16,101 nt of DNA from a bacterium (GTDB lineage: Bacteria > Hydrogenedentota > Hydrogenedentia > Hydrogenedentiales > SLHB01): contig JAAEQP010000648.1 in assembly GCA_024231375.1 (NCBI GenBank), positions 1 through 16,101 on the forward strand, given 5' to 3'. Below the pieces are notes generated by a model. The model saw nothing but the letters and a program-made list of their open reading frames with translations. It made no database searches and was not told the origin of the DNA. A program made the position numbers and the translations under genes. Positions 6,165 to 13,863 of this stretch are shown piece by piece. The first letter of the stretch is position 1. Each line of letters opens with the position of its first letter.

Positions 6165-9069
6165 AGAGGCGACACTCGATCAGTCTCTGCGGCCCGCGCT
6201 CGACCTGAGCCGGACAGGACGCATTGTGTTCGCCGCCGGCGTCGCCGTCACTGTCCTGGCTCTGTTCCCGTTGACCCCAAGCCCCGCCATCGACATCAAG
6301 TACCTTATCCTGGCGTGGACCGCCGTGTCCGGCGCGTTTCTCCTCCTCGCGGGCGGATCGTCGCACTTCGCCCTGGACCGAGGTCGCGGACTCCCCGCCG
6401 TCATGGCCGTTCTGTTTCTTCTCGTCTACGTGGTGGCCTGCTTCGCGTCGCGCACCCCCTGGGCGAGCCTCATGGAAGCGGGACGATGGATGGCAGGATT
6501 CGGACTGTTCTTCGCGGCAATGCACTTGTACACGGACCCCGCACAGGTGCGTCGGCTCATGCTCGTCATCGTGGCAGCAGTGTGCGTTGCCAGTCTGTAC
6601 GGGTTCGTCCAGAAAGCGGGGCTTGACCCGTTCCCTTGGGGCACGCGCGACGTGGAGGAGTACCGTGGCCTGCCCGCCACCTTCGGCAATCCGAACGTGG
6701 CGGCGCACACATTGATTCTCGCCGTCATTCTCGCGTGTTCCCTTGCCAGCCGGAAGGGCGCTTGGCGATATGCCCTGTTCTTGGCGCCTCTTTTCCTGCA
6801 CGTGTATTGGACACGCACCCGGGGAAGTATGATAGCCTTGGCAGTCGGACTTGCCATCCTTGCGGCATCGCGCTTGCTCTCAGGGGAGCATCGGCGGCCC
6901 GTGCGCAGAGCCGTCACGGTACTCCTCTCCACGGCCTGCGCGGGCCTTGTTCTGGTGTGTACGGTCGTGGCGGTGTCCCGGACTCGTTCGGGCACGTATC
7001 TCCCGACGGATGGAACAGCATTGGTCCGGTACCACGCATACTACGACGCCTGTAGGCTCGTCCGTGAGCGACCGCTCCTGGGGTTCGGTCCACTGCAATA
7101 CCGGGTTGAGGCCCCACGACTCTGGACCCCCTACGAGCAGCAGCGCTTCGCCACGGTTGGGCGAACGCCGTATCAGGTCCACAACGACTGGTTCGAGATG
7201 GCCGTGGAGAGCGGATTGACCGGCGCCGTGCTGTACATCGGCTTCATCGTGTCCGCCCTCACCTACTGCCTCGTGGTGGCCTTCTCCTCGCGGGACATCG
7301 AACGGCGCCGTTTGGCCTGCGCGGGGGCCGCGTGCCTCGCCACCTTTGCCGTGGACGGGATATTCGGATTTCCGGCACGCGTCCCTGTGTCGCGCACCAT
7401 CGTACTCATGGTGACAGGTGCGATCCTCGGCGCCACTCTGCCTGCCGGGGCACTGCGTCTGCGCCGGATGCATCGCCTGTTTCCGGCCGCCTTGGCGGTG
7501 ATCGTTCTTTGTGCATGCCTCCTGGAGACACGCGTGTTCGCAGCACGCATGGCTCATCAGGCGGGACGCAACGCGGAATACGAGGAACTGTGGGGCCCTG
7601 CCCAGCGGATGTACGAGAAGTCGGTAACGTTCTGTCCGTGGGACTGGCCTACGCTGAGTGCCCTTGCTGAAGTGAGAGTTCGCAACGGCGACAGCGAAGG
7701 CGCGCTTGGCGCATACCACGCGGCACTCGGGCTTCATCCTAACCACCCGGCGCTATGGGTGGGTGCAGGGCGCGCCAATCTCAATATCTACGCGCAACCT
7801 GCTACGCGGCACACTGGAGCAGAGGACTTCCTGAATGATGCGTACACGGCGGGATCTCGTGCTCTGGAGATCTGTTCCGTGCTGCCCGCAGCCCATGAGT
7901 TGCTTGCACGCGTCTGCTATGCCCGTGCAATGGGCGCAAGCCCAGCCAATGAGTCGGACAGTCGCGCCACGGCCCTTGGCGAGGCAGTTCTTCACTCGGA
8001 GAACGCGCTCGCGTGCGGATACGAGGACAGAGGTACGTTGCTGCGCATGCTCGCTTCTGCGCATGCCGAACAAGGTGACGTTGATGCTGCCGTCCAAGCC
8101 CTCACGCGGTCCATCGAGTCGGAGCCGGACAATCCCGATACCTGGAGGATGTTTGCCAATTTGGCCGAGGCGAACGAACGCTACGCCGATTTTGTGGCGG
8201 CGCTGAACCGCCGTCTGGACGCGCAGGCCCCACCGTCAGAATCTGCACACGGTGAATCGTTGACCCCGGACCTGTTCGCCTGGTTGGGCTGGGCCTACGC
8301 CCGCTCTAACGACGAGACCAACGGGCAGACTGCATTCCTGCAGTCCGTCACACTGGCGCCAAACCGGCTCGAACTGTGGCAGGGATTGACACGCACCGCG
8401 ACATCACCGGCGGAATTGGGAAGACGGCTGGCGGAGGTCACCCAGTCTCTGAGGGATGACGGCGTGACAGCGCCCGCAGCCGTCGCGGCTCTAACGAGTG
8501 CGTGCCTCGGCACCGGGCAGGACCGTAGTGCCGCACTGATGGAGGTCACCGGCTGCTTTCGTGCCCGCGTCGCTGAGATCGACCGCGAATCGGTTGCGCG
8601 CGAGTACCTATGGATCGCGGCCGTGGTTGAAGAAGTGATCCACGAACCTTCGATGCCCCCGGCCGGTACGGGCATCGCCTGGTACAACCTGGCTTCCATG
8701 CTGGAAATCATGCAGCGCCACAGCGAAGCCTCGAACGCCTATAGCCAAGCCTTCGGGATGCTGCCCGAGAATGAGCAGCGGCGGACCGCGCTTGTGGCCT
8801 GGGTTCGGACCCTAACGGCGCTGGGCAAGCACGCCGAAGCGCTCGAAGTCCTCGCCGCACACGAGGGACACTGGCCGGACGATGTCCACCTGCAGTACAC
8901 CAAAGCCCGTGCCTTGACGGCAACAGGCCAACGCGACGAGGGCCTGCTCATCATCGACAGCCTCCTCGAGAACCCTAGCCTCGATGGCCAAGCGAGACAG
9001 CAACTCGTGCGGGAACGCCAGATGATGGTCACACAATCGATTTCGCAGCAGGGGACGAATCGTGAGTAG
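6154..9069 (+). CDS. O-antigen polymerase/ligase (Wzy/WaaL-type) with long C-terminal TPR region
   Basis: A 971-residue membrane protein. Residues 20-460 hold about 11-13 hydrophobic segments and the Wzy_C/O-antigen-ligase core: ATFGNPNVAAH (175-185), TRTRGSM (220-226), RPLLGFGPLQYRVE (306-319) in the large periplasmic loop, and VHNDWFEMAVESGLTG (342-357), whose His is conserved in this family. It would polymerise lipid-linked repeat units or ligate a finished glycan to an acceptor; sequence alone does not separate the two. From about 470 to 940 the protein is a chain of TPR-like repeats, for example 504-537 and about 630-680, with degenerate repeats in the middle and clear ones again near 850-940. 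The TPR part is longer than the catalytic part, far more than in classical Wzy (about 400 residues). Start GTG 6154 lies 9 nt after GGAGG (6140-6144) and overlaps the upstream gene; the 3' end overlaps the next gene by 8 nt. Confidence 0.9.
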   Translation: MANEEATLDQSLRPALDLSRTGRIVFAAGVAVTVLALFPLTPSPAIDIKYLILAWTAVSGAFLLLAGGSSHFALDRGRGLPAVMAVLFLLVYVVACFASRTPWASLMEAGRWMAGFGLFFAAMHLYTDPAQVRRLMLVIVAAVCVASLYGFVQKAGLDPFPWGTRDVEEYRGLPATFGNPNVAAHTLILAVILACSLASRKGAWRYALFLAPLFLHVYWTRTRGSMIALAVGLAILAASRLLSGEHRRPVRRAVTVLLSTACAGLVLVCTVVAVSRTRSGTYLPTDGTALVRYHAYYDACRLVRERPLLGFGPLQYRVEAPRLWTPYEQQRFATVGRTPYQVHNDWFEMAVESGLTGAVLYIGFIVSALTYCLVVAFSSRDIERRRLACAGAACLATFAVDGIFGFPARVPVSRTIVLMVTGAILGATLPAGALRLRRMHRLFPAALAVIVLCACLLETRVFAARMAHQAGRNAEYEELWGPAQRMYEKSVTFCPWDWPTLSALAEVRVRNGDSEGALGAYHAALGLHPNHPALWVGAGRANLNIYAQPATRHTGAEDFLNDAYTAGSRALEICSVLPAAHELLARVCYARAMGASPANESDSRATALGEAVLHSENALACGYEDRGTLLRMLASAHAEQGDVDAAVQALTRSIESEPDNPDTWRMFANLAEANERYADFVAALNRRLDAQAPPSESAHGESLTPDLFAWLGWAYARSNDETNGQTAFLQSVTLAPNRLELWQGLTRTATSPAELGRRLAEVTQSLRDDGVTAPAAVAALTSACLGTGQDRSAALMEVTGCFRARVAEIDRESVAREYLWIAAVVEEVIHEPSMPPAGTGIAWYNLASMLEIMQRHSEASNAYSQAFGMLPENEQRRTALVAWVRTLTALGKHAEALEVLAAHEGHWPDDVHLQYTKARALTATGQRDEGLLIIDSLLENPSLDGQARQQLVRERQMMVTQSISQQGTNRE

Positions 9070-9817
9070 CCCTCTCCAGACAGAAGACTCACCGGCATTC
9101 CCGCTTCCCAAGGGAACGGTGGCCGCAGCACTGTGCCTTGGGTTCGGCGCGTTCCTTGCCTTCACGGCACTTGTTCTGTTCTACGGCCACGCCGGCGGCA
9201 ACCTGGTCCAGGGAATGGAAGACCGGCTGGGCGATATCGCATGGCGTCAGGGAATCCGTTTCGAGAAAGCCGGACAGCACGAGAACGCCATGGGATCCTA
9301 TCGGCTGGCGCTGGAAGGACGGTTCCAGTCGCCCCTCGACCGAACCGATGCGCTCATGCGGCTGGGACGGATTCTCTGGTTCCGGCAAGGTCCCGAAGCG
9401 GCATTGCCCCTTCTCGAAGAAGCCTACGCCAGACCGGGTCACACGCCGTGGCTGTACGAACCGCTCTGTTCGTCTCTCCATGGCGTGGGGCGATACGAAG
9501 AGGCGCTGCAAGTGACGCGGCGTTGGCAAGAGGCGACTGATCTTCCCCCCGACTATCGGGCGAAAGCCTGGTACTACGAGGGTCTCGCGTTGAGGGACTT
9601 GGGCCAGGCGGACCAAGCGCTTGAGACGTTCATGCAGGGCGCCGAGGTGAGTCCGGGCGGCCGTTGCGACTATGAGGTTGCCATGACCCTGTACACGCAG
9701 AAACGGTTGCGGGAGGCGCTGCCCTACGTGGAACGCTACGTGGCGCGGAACACGGACGCGCGGACGGAGCATCTGAAGAACATCCGCGCCCGGATCCTGG
9801 CCGAGCCCGATCAGTGA
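9062..9817 (+). CDS. second membrane-anchored TPR protein
   Basis: A 251-residue protein with an N-terminal membrane segment (about 19-41) after a short polar tail. From about residue 56 it carries TPR-like repeats: 56-89 (GDIAWRQGIRFEKAGQHENA), 93-126, 130-160, 166-199 (AKAWYYEGLALRDLGQADQA) and 203-235. The plan matches the 224-residue TPR protein earlier in the operon, one anchor and four to five repeats, but the two differ enough in sequence that recent duplication is not evident. GTG 9062 sits inside the last codons of the polymerase gene, with an AGGGGA ribosome site just upstream, so translation is coupled. The likely role is assembling or regulating the polymerase complex, inferred only from the shared operon and domain type. 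It is the last gene of the rightward operon. Confidence 0.83.
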   Translation: MSSPLQTEDSPAFPLPKGTVAAALCLGFGAFLAFTALVLFYGHAGGNLVQGMEDRLGDIAWRQGIRFEKAGQHENAMGSYRLALEGRFQSPLDRTDALMRLGRILWFRQGPEAALPLLEEAYARPGHTPWLYEPLCSSLHGVGRYEEALQVTRRWQEATDLPPDYRAKAWYYEGLALRDLGQADQALETFMQGAEVSPGGRCDYEVAMTLYTQKRLREALPYVERYVARNTDARTEHLKNIRARILAEPDQ

Positions 9818-9821
9818 CCGC

Positions 9822-11081
9822 CTAGACGGATCCCCGCCCCAGCACGCGCACATGGAATCCGGCCGATCGCCAATCTTCGTGATCCACCAGGTTCCGCGTG
9901 TCGAACAGCACCGACCGACGCATGGACCGGGCGACCTGCCGCGGGTTGATGAACTTGTAGTCGTTGTGGTCGGTCAGCAACAGGACGCAGTCGGCGTCGT
10001 TGAAGCAGGCCTCGATTCCGCTCAACTCGACGGGACAGGTCTTCACATAGGGGTCATGCACCGACACAGCGACGCCTTCGCGCTGAAGAAGGTCAATGAT
10101 GCGTAACGAGGGACTCTCGCGATAGTCGTCAATGTTTCCTTTGAATGCTACCCCGAGTACGGCCACTTTGGGGTCGTCCACACCCGAAAGCAGGTCCATG
10201 GTCTGAGCCACCACGCGGGCCGGCATTCCATCGTTCCGTTGGCGCGCAAGCTGGATCAGCTTGGCGTCCTCGGGAAAACGTTCCACGAGAAACCACGGGT
10301 CCACCGAAATGCAGTGCCCCCCCACGCCCGGTCCGGCGCTGTGCAGGTTCACGCGCGGGTGCCGACTCGCCAGTCGCGCCACTTCCCAGAAATCGATCCC
10401 GAGAGCGTCGCACAGGATGGCCGTCTCGTTGGCGAGCGCGATGTTCACGTCGCGGAAGGTGTTTTCGATGATCTTCACCATCTCGGCACAGGTTACGTCG
10501 GCGAGAAAGATCTCGCCTTCCACGAAGGTCGCATACAGTTCGCGGGCGCGTTTGGCGCACGTCTCGGTGTATCCGCCCACCACGCGGTCGTTGTTGACCA
10601 GTTCCTGCAAGATCTTGCCGGGAAGCACGCGCTCGGGACAGTGGGCCAGGTAGATGTCTTTGCCCACCTCGAGGCCGGACCGTTCGAGAATGGGCTTCAA
10701 CTGATCGCGACAGGTCCCAGGCGGTGACGTGGACTCCAGGATGATCAGGCTACCGGATTCGAGATGCGGCACGATCTTCTCGGCCGCTTGGCAGACATAG
10801 GTCATGTCGGCTTTCTTGTCCGTGGTGAGCGGCGTCGGCACGGCCAGGATGAACACGTCGGCAGGTTCGGGTTCAATCGCGGCGCGTAGGTTGCCGGACC
10901 CGATAGCCGCGCGCACCACCGTGTGCAGTCCTGGCTCTTCGATGTGAATGTTGCCGGAATTCACGGTGTCAATGATGCGCTGGTCCACGTCGATGCCAAG
11001 GACCTGAAATCCGTTGGATGCCAACACGCTGGCCGTTGGAAGGCCGATGTACCCCAACCCGACAACGCAGATTCGTTGCAT
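9822..11081 (-). CDS. wecC: UDP-N-acetyl-D-mannosaminuronate dehydrogenase (WecC-type)
   Basis: A 419-residue cytoplasmic NAD-dependent UDP-sugar 6-dehydrogenase performing a four-electron oxidation to the uronic acid. Seen: the Rossmann motif GLGYIG at 8-13, AVPTPLT at 80-86, ILESTSPPGT at 114-123, the helix EMVKIIENTFRDVNIALANE (200-219) with the conserved Lys and Asn, and the catalytic Cys257 in GPGVGGHCISVDPWF (250-264), which matches the WecC subgroup closely. The C-terminal domain has LGVAFKGNIDDYRESPS (309-325). The upstream wecB gene makes UDP-ManNAc, supporting UDP-ManNAc over UDP-GlcNAc or UDP-glucose as substrate; a WbpA-like activity remains possible. ATG 11081 has GGGGGAG upstream inside the end of wecB, and 4 nt separate the two genes. 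A longer in-frame start at 11144 would overlap wecB and lacks support. The stop converges on the rightward operon. Confidence 0.92.
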   Translation of the reverse strand: MQRICVVGLGYIGLPTASVLASNGFQVLGIDVDQRIIDTVNSGNIHIEEPGLHTVVRAAIGSGNLRAAIEPEPADVFILAVPTPLTTDKKADMTYVCQAAEKIVPHLESGSLIILESTSPPGTCRDQLKPILERSGLEVGKDIYLAHCPERVLPGKILQELVNNDRVVGGYTETCAKRARELYATFVEGEIFLADVTCAEMVKIIENTFRDVNIALANETAILCDALGIDFWEVARLASRHPRVNLHSAGPGVGGHCISVDPWFLVERFPEDAKLIQLARQRNDGMPARVVAQTMDLLSGVDDPKVAVLGVAFKGNIDDYRESPSLRIIDLLQREGVAVSVHDPYVKTCPVELSGIEACFNDADCVLLLTDHNDYKFINPRQVARSMRRSVLFDTRNLVDHEDWRSAGFHVRVLGRGSV

Positions 11082-11085
11082 GGAT

Positions 11086-12192
11086 CTACTCCCCCAGGGA
11101 CTGCAAGTGGTCTGCAATCCGCGTTCGCGCCAGTCCGTCTCCATACGGGTTCACGGCATTCGCCATGGCCGCATAGGCATCGGCGTCGTCCAGCAGCCGC
11201 TGAACGGTCTTCGTGATTCGTTCTCGTGAGGTCCCCACCAACATGGCCGTCCCCGCATCGACCGCTTCCGGCCGTTCCGTAGTCTCCCGCATGACGAGCA
11301 CAGGCTTGCCGAGCGACGGCGCCTCTTCCTGCACCCCGCCGGAGTCCGTCAGCACGACCGTGGCCCGCTTCAGCAGATGCACGAAGGGCACGTAGTCAAG
11401 GGGCTCAATGAGGGCGACACGCTCTTGCCCGCCAAGGACCTCGTTAACCACCTTGCGCACATTGGGGTTCGGATGCACCGGATAGACCACGTCCAGGTCT
11501 TCATTCGCGCGGGCCAAGTCGCGCATGGCCGTACACATCTGGACAAAGGGTTCCCCGAAACTCTCGCGGCGGTGGGCCGTCACCAGGAGAAGCCGCCGGT
11601 CTTGCCCGAGTCCCTCCAGAAATGGGTCTTCGAAGGTGTGGGGGCGTTCGGCGACTTCCAGCAGCGCGTCGATAACTGTGTTGCCGGTCACCACGATGTG
11701 GTCGGTGGGGACGTGCTCCTGCACCAGATTCTCACGGGCCGACGGTGTCGGCGCGTAATGGTAGTCGCATAGGGCATCGCCCAGTCGCCGGTTCATCTCC
11801 TCCGGGAAGGGCCGGAACTTGTCGTAGGTGCGGAGACCGGCCTCCACGTGGCCCACAGGAGTGCGGCGATAGTAGGAAGCCAAGGCGGCCGCGAAGGAGG
11901 TGGTCGTGTCCCCATGAACCAAGACGACGTCCGGTGTCGCCTCTTCCAGCACGCGTTGCATGCCCATCAGGACGTTGCTCGTAACGTCGAAGATGGTTTG
12001 GTTGTCCTTCATGAGGTCCAAGTCGAAATGGACCGGCAGGTCGAAGGTCTGGATCACTTGGTCGAGGAGTTCGCGGTGCTGTGCCGTAAGGCACACGGCC
12101 ACATCAATGCCGGACCGGAGCCGAAGCTCATTCACCACCGGCGCCATCTTGATGGCCTCGGGGCGGGTACCAATGACGGTCAGAATCTTCAT
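11086..12192 (-). CDS. wecB: UDP-N-acetylglucosamine 2-epimerase (non-hydrolysing)
   Basis: A 368-residue cytoplasmic enzyme of the GT-B-like fold that interconverts UDP-GlcNAc and UDP-ManNAc; length is normal for the family. Signatures in order: GTRPEAIKMAPV (8-19), CLTAQHRELLDQ (34-45), VHGDTTTSFAAA (92-103) with Asp95, GHVEAGLRT (114-122) with Glu117, FPEEMNRRLGD (129-139), TAHRRESFGEP (205-215), VHPNPNVR (239-246), LTDSGGVQEEAPSLGKPVL (281-299) and RETTERPEA (302-310). The expected catalytic Asp and Glu residues and the Arg/His region are all present. ATG 12192 has GGGAG 8 nt upstream; the open frame extends to 12330, but those 46 extra residues do not resemble the family. It is the first gene of the wecB-wecC pair, 4 nt before wecC, and supplies UDP-ManNAc for that oxidation. 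Confidence 0.95.
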   Translation of the reverse strand: MKILTVIGTRPEAIKMAPVVNELRLRSGIDVAVCLTAQHRELLDQVIQTFDLPVHFDLDLMKDNQTIFDVTSNVLMGMQRVLEEATPDVVLVHGDTTTSFAAALASYYRRTPVGHVEAGLRTYDKFRPFPEEMNRRLGDALCDYHYAPTPSARENLVQEHVPTDHIVVTGNTVIDALLEVAERPHTFEDPFLEGLGQDRRLLLVTAHRRESFGEPFVQMCTAMRDLARANEDLDVVYPVHPNPNVRKVVNEVLGGQERVALIEPLDYVPFVHLLKRATVVLTDSGGVQEEAPSLGKPVLVMRETTERPEAVDAGTAMLVGTSRERITKTVQRLLDDADAYAAMANAVNPYGDGLARTRIADHLQSLGE

Positions 12193-12463
12193 CGCACAAC
12201 TCCCGCCGAAACACCTTCGCAGGGCCGTCACGACCGCGCGCAACCTCTGCCACAAACTAACCAGATCCGATGAGGAGGCTTTCCCCCGCGTCGGGCCCTC
12301 CCTACGGAAATGGACCGTACCATACCCCATGAACGCGCCATGAATCTACTTGAGGAGCATGAGAAGCGTGTGAGGCGTGCCGCCGAAAGGCCGTGGACAG
12401 ACGCGCCAGAAGCACGTCACGTGGGAGATGGGTTGAAGGCCGCGAGGCGCGGCCGTGGAGCGC
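12193..12463. other. non-coding gap upstream of wecB
   Basis: 271 bp between the wecB start and the stop of the small basic gene, both leftward. Apart from the GC-rich hairpin at 12438-12454 I see no gene and no convincing promoter; ORFs on both strands here lack ribosome sites and family resemblance. A promoter for wecB is expected here but is not obvious. Confidence 0.5.
12438..12454 (-). terminator. GC-rich hairpin after the small basic gene
   Basis: Perfect inverted repeat GGCCGCG-AGG-CGCGGCC: a 7-bp stem with a 3-nt loop, starting 9 nt beyond the stop of the small basic gene on the minus strand. On that strand it is followed by TTCAACCC rather than a T run, so it is at best a weak intrinsic terminator or an RNA 3'-end stabiliser. 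Confidence 0.4.
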
Positions 12464-12811
12464 TCAGGCTTTGGTCGATTTGCGCATGTGCTCCTGGCGG
12501 GCGCGGCGGTACCGGATGGCGATCTCCGGGCTGTACCCGGGATCGCCGCTTCGCCGCCAGATGTCGATCAGATGCTGAATGCGGTTGTCGTACTGAGGCA
12601 AGTAGTTATTGAGGAGGTAGTGCAATTCGTTCTTGGCCTTCTTGGCGGCCGAATCACCCTCGACGGAGCCCTGCACCTGCAACTGTTTCCGCCCCTTCTC
12701 AACGCCGTCCCGGTATCCCGTGTTGGTGCCCCGGCCGTAGCCGCCTCTCACCTTCTGCTTGGCCTGATCCCGCATGGCCATCTTCTGCTCGGAACGTGAC
12801 ATCTTCGGCAC
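12464..12811 (-). CDS. small basic protein of unknown function
   Basis: I do not recognise this 115-residue protein. It is rich in Lys and Arg, with a basic, Gln- and Gly-containing first third (MSRSEQKMAMRDQAKQKVRG, then GYGRGTNTGYRDGVEKGRKQ). A middle helix-prone stretch with NELHYLLNNYLPQYDNRIQHL (about 61-81) and IWRRSGD follows, and the tail is strongly basic (IRYRRARQEHMRKSTK). There is no signal peptide or membrane segment. Such composition would fit a nucleic-acid- or ribosome-associated protein, but that is only a guess. Evidence that it is a real gene: GTG 12811 has GGAGGAGGGA 8 nt upstream on the minus strand, a good promoter lies just beyond, and a hairpin follows the stop. It appears to be transcribed on its own between the polysaccharide locus and the DUF1080 gene. 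Confidence 0.7.
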   Translation of the reverse strand: MPKMSRSEQKMAMRDQAKQKVRGGYGRGTNTGYRDGVEKGRKQLQVQGSVEGDSAAKKAKNELHYLLNNYLPQYDNRIQHLIDIWRRSGDPGYSPEIAIRYRRARQEHMRKSTKA

Positions 12812-12841
12812 GACAAGTCCCTCCTCCGTTCGTCCAACGCC

Positions 12842-12871
12842 ATTATCCTATGTATGACACCGGACACGCAA
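12842..12871 (-). promoter_or_regulatory. sigma70-type promoter of the small basic gene
   Basis: On the minus strand: TTGCGT (12871-12866), an 18-nt spacer and GATAAT (12847-12842). The inferred start near 12834 gives a leader of about 23 nt containing the GGAGGAGG ribosome site. Prediction from consensus only. Confidence 0.5.
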
Positions 12872-12889
12872 GGCGATCACGTCGATCAA

Positions 12890-12929
12890 CTGCGTCAGGG
12901 TCCGCCCCACCGGGCGCGCATCGACGCAG
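12890..12929 (-). terminator. nested hairpin downstream of the DUF1080 gene
   Basis: Outer stem CTGCGTC (12890-12896) with GACGCAG (12923-12929) encloses an inner 5-bp stem CGCCC-CACC-GGGCG (12903-12916). It lies 26 nt beyond the DUF1080 stop in the leftward direction. No T run follows, so a role in termination is uncertain. Confidence 0.25.
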
Positions 12930-12955
12930 ACGCGCACCCGGAGGGCGGGAAATTC

Positions 12956-13636
12956 CTATTCCTTGTCCAGGACCTTGATGCGGATATTGCGCCAAGCGAC
13001 CTGATACGGGCCGCTGTCGCCGACACCGTGGACCTGGAGGCCAATGAAACCCTTGGGGTGGCTTTTGAATTTCGCCTCGTCCGTCAGGTCTTCGATGGCT
13101 TCGCCGTTAATCCACGTTTGAAGCCGTGCGCCCTTGGCTACGATGCGGTACGTGTTCCACTCGCCGTCCTTGAACACCTTACGGGGCTTCAGTTTGTCTT
13201 CCGACGTCATCCAACCGCCGCACGCCTCGCCGTAAATGTAGCCCGACTCGGCGCCATTCTCACCGCAGGCTTCGATCTCGACCTGGGGACCATTCACGCG
13301 GCCGAACTTGCCATCGCCCTTCAGTTCCTTCGCCTTGGACCGGATCTGGCAGCCCGAGTTGAGTTCGTTGTTCAACAGCTTCACCTCGAACTCCAACTCG
13401 AAATCGCCGTATTCCTTTTCGGTACACAGGAATGAGTTGGGACTGCCCGGCGTGGTCTTGCCGACGATGGCCTTGTCTTCCACGCGATACGTGGCCGTGC
13501 CGTTCTTCTGAATCCAGCCCTTGAGCGTCTCACCGTCGAACAGCTTCACCCAGCCGTCCTCGTCGGCGTGGACGCCCACGCATCCGGCGAACAGCGCCAG
13601 CACCAGGGTCAGCGATACGATGTGTCTTCTCGACAT
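12956..13636 (-). CDS. secreted DUF1080 (3-keto-disaccharide hydrolase family) protein
   Basis: A 226-residue exported protein. Residues 1-24 are a signal peptide (basic MSRRH, then a hydrophobic core). The sequence LFAGC ending at Cys19 is a near-lipobox, so it could be a lipoprotein; cleavage after VHA (22-24) by signal peptidase I is the alternative. The rest is one DUF1080 domain (PF06439, a concanavalin-like beta sandwich): WVKLFDGETLKGW (29-41), FELEFEVKLLNNELNSG (79-95), GCQIRS (95-100), GPQVEIE (116-122), GEWNTYRIVAKG (158-169), GFIGLQVHG (196-204) and VAWRNIRIK (213-221). Some characterised family members hydrolyse 3-keto-glucosides or 3-keto-disaccharides, but the family is large and mostly untested. 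AAGGAG 8 nt upstream fixes ATG 13636. It is transcribed divergently from the sugar-isomerase gene, which may act on released sugars. Confidence 0.9.
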   Translation of the reverse strand: MSRRHIVSLTLVLALFAGCVGVHADEDGWVKLFDGETLKGWIQKNGTATYRVEDKAIVGKTTPGSPNSFLCTEKEYGDFELEFEVKLLNNELNSGCQIRSKAKELKGDGKFGRVNGPQVEIEACGENGAESGYIYGEACGGWMTSEDKLKPRKVFKDGEWNTYRIVAKGARLQTWINGEAIEDLTDEAKFKSHPKGFIGLQVHGVGDSGPYQVAWRNIRIKVLDKE

Positions 13637-13653
13637 GTGCGGTCTCCTTCTAT

Positions 13654-13730
13654 CATTCGATTCAGCGTCAGGCGCGGAGCCCCGCCCGAGAGGGGATGGA
13701 GCCAGCTAGCCTGACGCATTGCCATTCGAT
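13654..13730. repeat. inverted-repeat element flanked by direct repeats
   Basis: In the DUF1080/isomerase intergenic region, GCGTCAGGC (13665-13673) and its exact reverse complement GCCTGACGC (13709-13717) are separated by 35 bp and flanked by the 8-bp direct repeats CATTCGAT (13654-13661 and 13723-13730). Inside are a short CCCC/GGGG pairing (13680-13683 with 13692-13695). The layout recalls a tiny inserted element with target duplication. The gaps between flank and inverted repeat differ (3 and 5 nt), so a regulator-binding hairpin is an alternative. Confidence 0.4.
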
Positions 13731-13795
13731 CTACCAACACGGCTGAAACCAAGGCAGAATACACCAAAGATACGGGACGCTGCCAGAATGCTTCG

Positions 13796-13824
13796 TTGAT
13801 GTCCCTCACCAGCCGTGGTATACC
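13796..13824 (+). promoter_or_regulatory. sigma70-type promoter of the sugar-isomerase gene
   Basis: TTGATG (13796-13801), a 17-nt spacer and TATACC (13819-13824), giving a predicted start near 13831 and a leader of about 33 nt that contains the AAGGAG ribosome site at 13850. It may also serve the CheD-CheR gene downstream. Prediction from consensus only. Confidence 0.45.
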
Positions 13825-13863
13825 TATCTCCCAGGCAAACAAATCCCGCAAGGAGACAGCGCC

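Noticed and set aside
6880..7746. 288-codon open frame on the minus strand inside the polymerase gene
   Set aside because: It is antisense to conserved Wzy-type motifs, with shadow composition and no ribosome site.
12193..12330. 46-codon N-terminal extension of wecB
   Set aside because: The added residues do not resemble the epimerase family, which begins at the MKILTVIGTRPEA strand, and ATG 12192 has its own ribosome site.
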